The notes under the pieces: model-generated
Seen by the model: the letters and a program-made list of their open reading frames with translations, nothing else
Told to the model about the DNA's origin: nothing
Database searches by the model: none
Shown here: positions 15,467 through 17,391 of the stretch, in pieces
How positions within the stretch are numbered: position 1 is the first letter of the stretch
Layout: the number at the start of each line of letters is the position of its first letter
Source: Candidatus Latescibacterota bacterium
GTDB lineage: Bacteria > Krumholzibacteriota > Krumholzibacteriia > Krumholzibacteriales > WJIX01
DNA length: 17,391 nt
NCBI GenBank assembly: GCA_030643145.1
Contig: DAOWMJ010000012.1
Coordinates: 1 to 17,391 of the forward strand
Reading direction: 5' to 3'
Translations under genes and position numbers: made by a program

Positions 15467-16324
15467 CTATTCCTCAACATACCCCTCAAGGTATTTACTC
15501 CGCGTAACATGCCGAAGCCTGGTAATAGCCTTTTCCTTGATCTGACGGATCCTTTCTCTTGTAAGATCCATCTTTCTACCAATTTCCTCCAGGGTCAACG
15601 GTTCTTCACCGGTAAGCCCGAAATACATTAGAAGAATCTTTCTTTCTCTATCCGTAAGTGTATCAAGGGTTTTCCGCATATCTTTACTCAGTGAATTATC
15701 ATAGGTCATTTTATCCGCTGATTCCTGATTATCATCAACAAGATAATCGACAAGTGAATTTTCATCGGGATCATTGTTGAAAGAAGTGTCAAGAGAAAGA
15801 TGACTGTTCGCTATCTTCATTGTATTTCTGACTTCTTCAACAGAAAGGTCAAGCTCCCGCGCTATCTCATCAACTTCCGGAGTACGTCCAAGTTGCTGAT
15901 CAAGCTGCCGCGAAACCTTCCCAATACGATAGAGTGTGCCCGCTCTGTTAAGAGGCAACCTCACAATACGAGACTGCTCGGCAAGAGACTGAAGCATAGC
16001 CTGTCTGATCCACCATACCGCATAGGAGATAAATTTGAATCCGCGTTTTTCATCGAACCTGTGGGCTGCTTTTATCAAACCAAGATTTCCCTCATTTATA
16101 AGGTCGGCCAGCGAAAGACCCTGATTTACATACTGCTTCGCTATCGAAACAACAAAACGCAGATTGGCATTAACCAGCTGATGAAGGGCAGCCTCATCTT
16201 CTTCCCTTATTTTTTCCGCGAGTCTTTTTTCATCACTTCTTTTCAGTAAAGGAGTATTGTTTATCTCCTTTAGATACAAATCAAGACTTCTCTCTCCCAA
16301 ATAATCCTTGCTTTTGTGGTACAT
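15467..16324 (-). CDS. rpoD: Primary-type RNA polymerase sigma-70 factor (short RpoD/SigA)
   Basis: A 285-residue sigma-70 factor that directs RNA polymerase to -10/-35 promoters. Region 1.2 is at about 11-43 (SLDLYLKEI). Region 2 is at about 48-120, with NLRFVVSIAKQYVNQGLSL, INEGNLGLIKAA and the -10 recognition segment FKFISYAVWWIRQAM. Region 3 spans about 121-200 and region 4 about 217-275, with the helix-turn-helix LTLEEIGRKMDLTRERIRQI. Region 1.1 is absent. That length and architecture resemble the primary sigma of Bacteroidota and relatives, but RpoS/SigA-like group 2 factors are also short. I start at the ATG at 16324, preceded by AGGGGG about 8 bases away; a TTG at 16375 would add 17 residues upstream of that site. 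It has a near-consensus promoter, a long leader and its own terminator, so it is probably monocistronic. Confidence 0.93.
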   Translation of the reverse strand: MYHKSKDYLGERSLDLYLKEINNTPLLKRSDEKRLAEKIREEDEAALHQLVNANLRFVVSIAKQYVNQGLSLADLINEGNLGLIKAAHRFDEKRGFKFISYAVWWIRQAMLQSLAEQSRIVRLPLNRAGTLYRIGKVSRQLDQQLGRTPEVDEIARELDLSVEEVRNTMKIANSHLSLDTSFNNDPDENSLVDYLVDDNQESADKMTYDNSLSKDMRKTLDTLTDRERKILLMYFGLTGEEPLTLEEIGRKMDLTRERIRQIKEKAITRLRHVTRSKYLEGYVEE

Positions 16325-16338
16325 CAAATCGCCCCCTG

Positions 16339-16352
16339 TCGGAAATTTCCGA
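16339..16352. repeat. 14-base perfect palindrome before the sigma-factor ribosome-binding site
   Basis: TCGGAAATTTCCGA is its own reverse complement and ends about 5 bases before the AGGGGG ribosome-binding site of the sigma-factor gene. In RNA it can form a short hairpin beside that site; in DNA it could be an operator. Nothing in the sequence says which. Confidence 0.5.
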
Positions 16353-16402
16353 TCTTCTTCTTGTTCTCTTCTCAATGATTGCCAGCCTTTCCCCTTTTAA
16401 CC

Positions 16403-16462
16403 CTAATTACAGAAAGTTGTTCCCTCAAACTTTTTTACAACTCTCAGTAAGTAAGCAATTAG
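16403..16462 (-). promoter_or_regulatory. Long imperfect hairpin in the sigma-factor leader
   Basis: In the minus-strand transcript, CTAATT (16462-16457) pairs with AATTAG (16408-16403), ACTGAG (16448-16443) with TTCTGT (16414-16409; one mismatch, one G-U), and AGTTGT (16442-16437) with ACAACT (16420-16415). An 8-base bulge lies on the 5' side and a 16-base apical loop at the tip. Eighteen stacked positions with one mismatch is more than expected by eye in AT-rich spacer. I cannot assign it to a known RNA family. Confidence 0.45.
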
Positions 16463-16507
16463 CATCTATAAGGTGGGGATTTTATTCCGGCTTTGCTATT
16501 CTCACAC

Positions 16508-16531
16508 AACTTAGTTTAAGTTTTCAAAACT
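16508..16531 (-). repeat. Two overlapping, mutually exclusive dyads early in the leader
   Basis: AACTTA-N3-TAAGTT (16508-16522) and AGTTTT-N1-AAAACT (16519-16531) share bases 16519-16522, so only one can fold at a time. They lie about 20-40 bases after the predicted transcript start of the sigma-factor gene. Confidence 0.35.
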
Positions 16532-16554
16532 ACTTCTCGACACCATCAGGGCAA

Positions 16555-16583
16555 AGTTTACATTAAATTTCAATCTTTGTCAA
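16555..16583 (-). promoter_or_regulatory. Promoter of the sigma-factor gene
   Basis: On the minus strand, a perfect TTGACA (16583-16578) is followed after exactly 17 bases by TAAACT (16560-16555). Transcription would begin near 16548, giving a leader of about 224 bases before the ATG at 16324. A partial dyad, AGCC-N8-GGCT (16584-16599), lies directly upstream of the -35 box. Confidence 0.7.
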
Positions 16584-16599
16584 GCCGAAATATTGGCTA

Positions 16600-16800
16600 T
16601 TAGAGGAATTTAAATGGCCATCATAGCATATTAAAGATATATTTCCGCTTCATTACCTATTATACTCTATATAACTCAATATTACTAAATATTCCTAATG
16701 TAATGAATAGAGCCTGGCCTGCGACCGGTAATATTTTGCCCTCCATAATTATTCCCGTCTCTTATTAACTGCCGGGGATTTCTTTTGTTCTTTTATTCTT
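16600..16800. other. Non-coding spacer, AT-rich
   Basis: This is the upstream part of the 476-base gap between the sigma-factor start and the coiled-coil gene; the rest is the promoter and leader described separately. It is AT-rich in 16615-16700. It holds a perfect -10-like TATAAT on the minus strand (16664-16659) with no convincing -35 box, and a palindromic AATATT-N4-AATATT stem (16678-16693). I see no coding frame, and no terminator with a U-tract after the 116-residue gene. Confidence 0.5.
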
Positions 16801-17151
16801 TTATTCTTCAGTAGGCCCTTTTGGAGTTCTGTCGAATATCTTTGCCTTCATATCTCTTATCGCTTGTATTTCTTCTTCCTTTACTCTCAATTTATTCTCC
16901 AGATCAGAAATTTTGTCTACCAGAGAACGAATTTTCTCATCGTCAGCAGTCTTGTTCCCTCTGTGTCCTTCAACAGAGATAAGATGATAAACCTCTCCTC
17001 CAAGCTGTGACATTTCTTTTTCAATCGATCTATTCAGGCCTGTTATCTCGATTTTCCTTTTTCCTATTTTTGCTACTTCATCTGTCTTTTCATAGGCAGT
17101 TTCATACCATTCAACAAGGTTTTTTCTGACTTTGTTCCATAGAGAATCCAC
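16801..17151 (-). CDS. Small coiled-coil protein of unknown function
   Basis: A 116-residue soluble protein without a signal peptide or membrane segment. It begins DSLWNKVRKNLVEWYETAYEKTDEVAKIGKRKIEI. A helical middle follows (about 38-60, including SIEKEMSQLGGEVYHLI), then a charged coiled coil (about 70-105, DKISDLENKLRVKEEEIQAI) and a short Pro-rich end. I do not recognise a family. The layout of a short amphipathic N-terminus plus long helices is compatible with a membrane-associated or scaffold protein, but that is a guess. The start is a GTG at 17151 with a near-perfect AGGAGGT site 6 bases upstream, behind a strong promoter, so it should be well expressed. It is upstream of, but separately promoted from, the sigma-factor gene. 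Confidence 0.75.
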   Translation of the reverse strand: MDSLWNKVRKNLVEWYETAYEKTDEVAKIGKRKIEITGLNRSIEKEMSQLGGEVYHLISVEGHRGNKTADDEKIRSLVDKISDLENKLRVKEEEIQAIRDMKAKIFDRTPKGPTEE

Positions 17152-17213
17152 TTAAAACCTCCTTTTAGCATTTACTCTCATTGCAATTTCCCTTGATATT
17201 TGTCTCACACTCT

Positions 17214-17242
17214 ATCATATATCGAATATCCTGTCACGTCAA
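17214..17242 (-). promoter_or_regulatory. Promoter of the coiled-coil gene
   Basis: On the minus strand, TTGACG (17242-17237) is followed after exactly 17 bases by TATGAT (17219-17214); each box matches consensus at five of six positions. The expected start near 17207 leaves a leader of about 55 bases ending in a strong Shine-Dalgarno sequence. The 149 bases further upstream to the window edge are AT-rich with no feature I can support. Confidence 0.7.
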
Positions 17243-17391
17243 TTTAGCCGGAGAGCTTCTTGTGAACAAATCTATTTTTTTTATTTCAGACACACATTTT
17301 CAATATCACAAAATTGGAAAAAAAGAAAAGATGAAAAGAGAGATATTTCTCAGATTTCTAAAGGAAATACGAGGAGCTTCCAGACTCTATC

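Noticed and set aside
15800..16249. A 149-residue plus-strand frame opposite the sigma-factor gene
   Set aside because: It is the complement of highly conserved sigma regions 2 and 3; its sequence looks like a shadow translation.
16375..16566. A 63-residue plus-strand frame in the sigma-factor leader
   Set aside because: No ribosome-binding site, ordinary composition for AT-rich spacer, and it covers the promoter and leader structures of the opposite strand.
17350..17391. Possible C-terminal tail of an upstream minus-strand gene at the right edge (13 codons then a stop)
   Set aside because: Too short to distinguish from chance, and one of three frames would be open by chance over this length.
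1..17391. Mobile element, CRISPR array, defence island or biosynthetic cluster
   Set aside because: No transposase, integrase, direct-repeat array, terminal inverted repeats or accessory enzyme set is visible; gene content and strand bias are those of a core chromosomal region.

Overview
This window is a compact, co-directional stretch of bacterial chromosome. Every gene I can support reads on the minus strand, so transcription runs from high to low coordinates. Base composition is moderately AT-rich. The organism is probably a diderm: it encodes two lipoproteins with signal peptides, an AMIN-domain amidase and LysM/M23 peptidoglycan enzymes. The primary-type sigma factor is short, lacks region 1.1, and resembles those of Bacteroidota and related FCB-group phyla. 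I therefore lean towards an uncultured FCB-related lineage. That placement is inference from a few protein features, not a phylogeny.

Layout, in transcription order. (1) 17242-16801: a promoter and a small coiled-coil protein of unknown function. (2) 16800-15387: a near-consensus promoter, a roughly 224-nt structured leader, the RpoD-like sigma factor and a clear intrinsic terminator. (3) 15270-11022: a cell-envelope group of M23 peptidase, AMIN/Amidase_3/LysM amidase, YbbR-domain protein and a membrane-anchored PhnD-like binding protein; the last three are tightly packed or overlapping. (4) 11025-7501: vanZ-like gene, hisS and aspS, coupled by 4- and 8-nt overlaps, with a promoter candidate upstream. 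(5) 7442-6328: a TTGACA-type promoter and two small lipoproteins, one a coiled coil and one with a coiled coil plus two degenerate LysM modules. (6) 6335-521: the conserved group phoH, 7TM-HD phosphohydrolase, ybeY, CorC/HlyC-type CBS protein and DUF502 membrane protein. (7) 502-1: a promoter candidate and the 5' part of mgtE, cut by the window edge.

The themes are transcription (sigma factor), translation and RNA quality control (HisRS, AspRS, YbeY, PhoH), envelope maintenance (M23, amidase, LysM lipoproteins) and possibly c-di-AMP signalling (YbbR and a PgpH-type HD protein, with no diadenylate cyclase in view).

I see no mobile element, CRISPR array, tRNA, rRNA, defence system or biosynthetic cluster. 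This is mainly core-genome content. The items most worth a second look are the structured sigma-factor leader, the lipoprotein pair, the orphan PhnD-like protein, and the non-canonical residues in YbeY. Several start codons were reassigned using Shine-Dalgarno placement and neighbouring stop codons; these choices are explained per gene.
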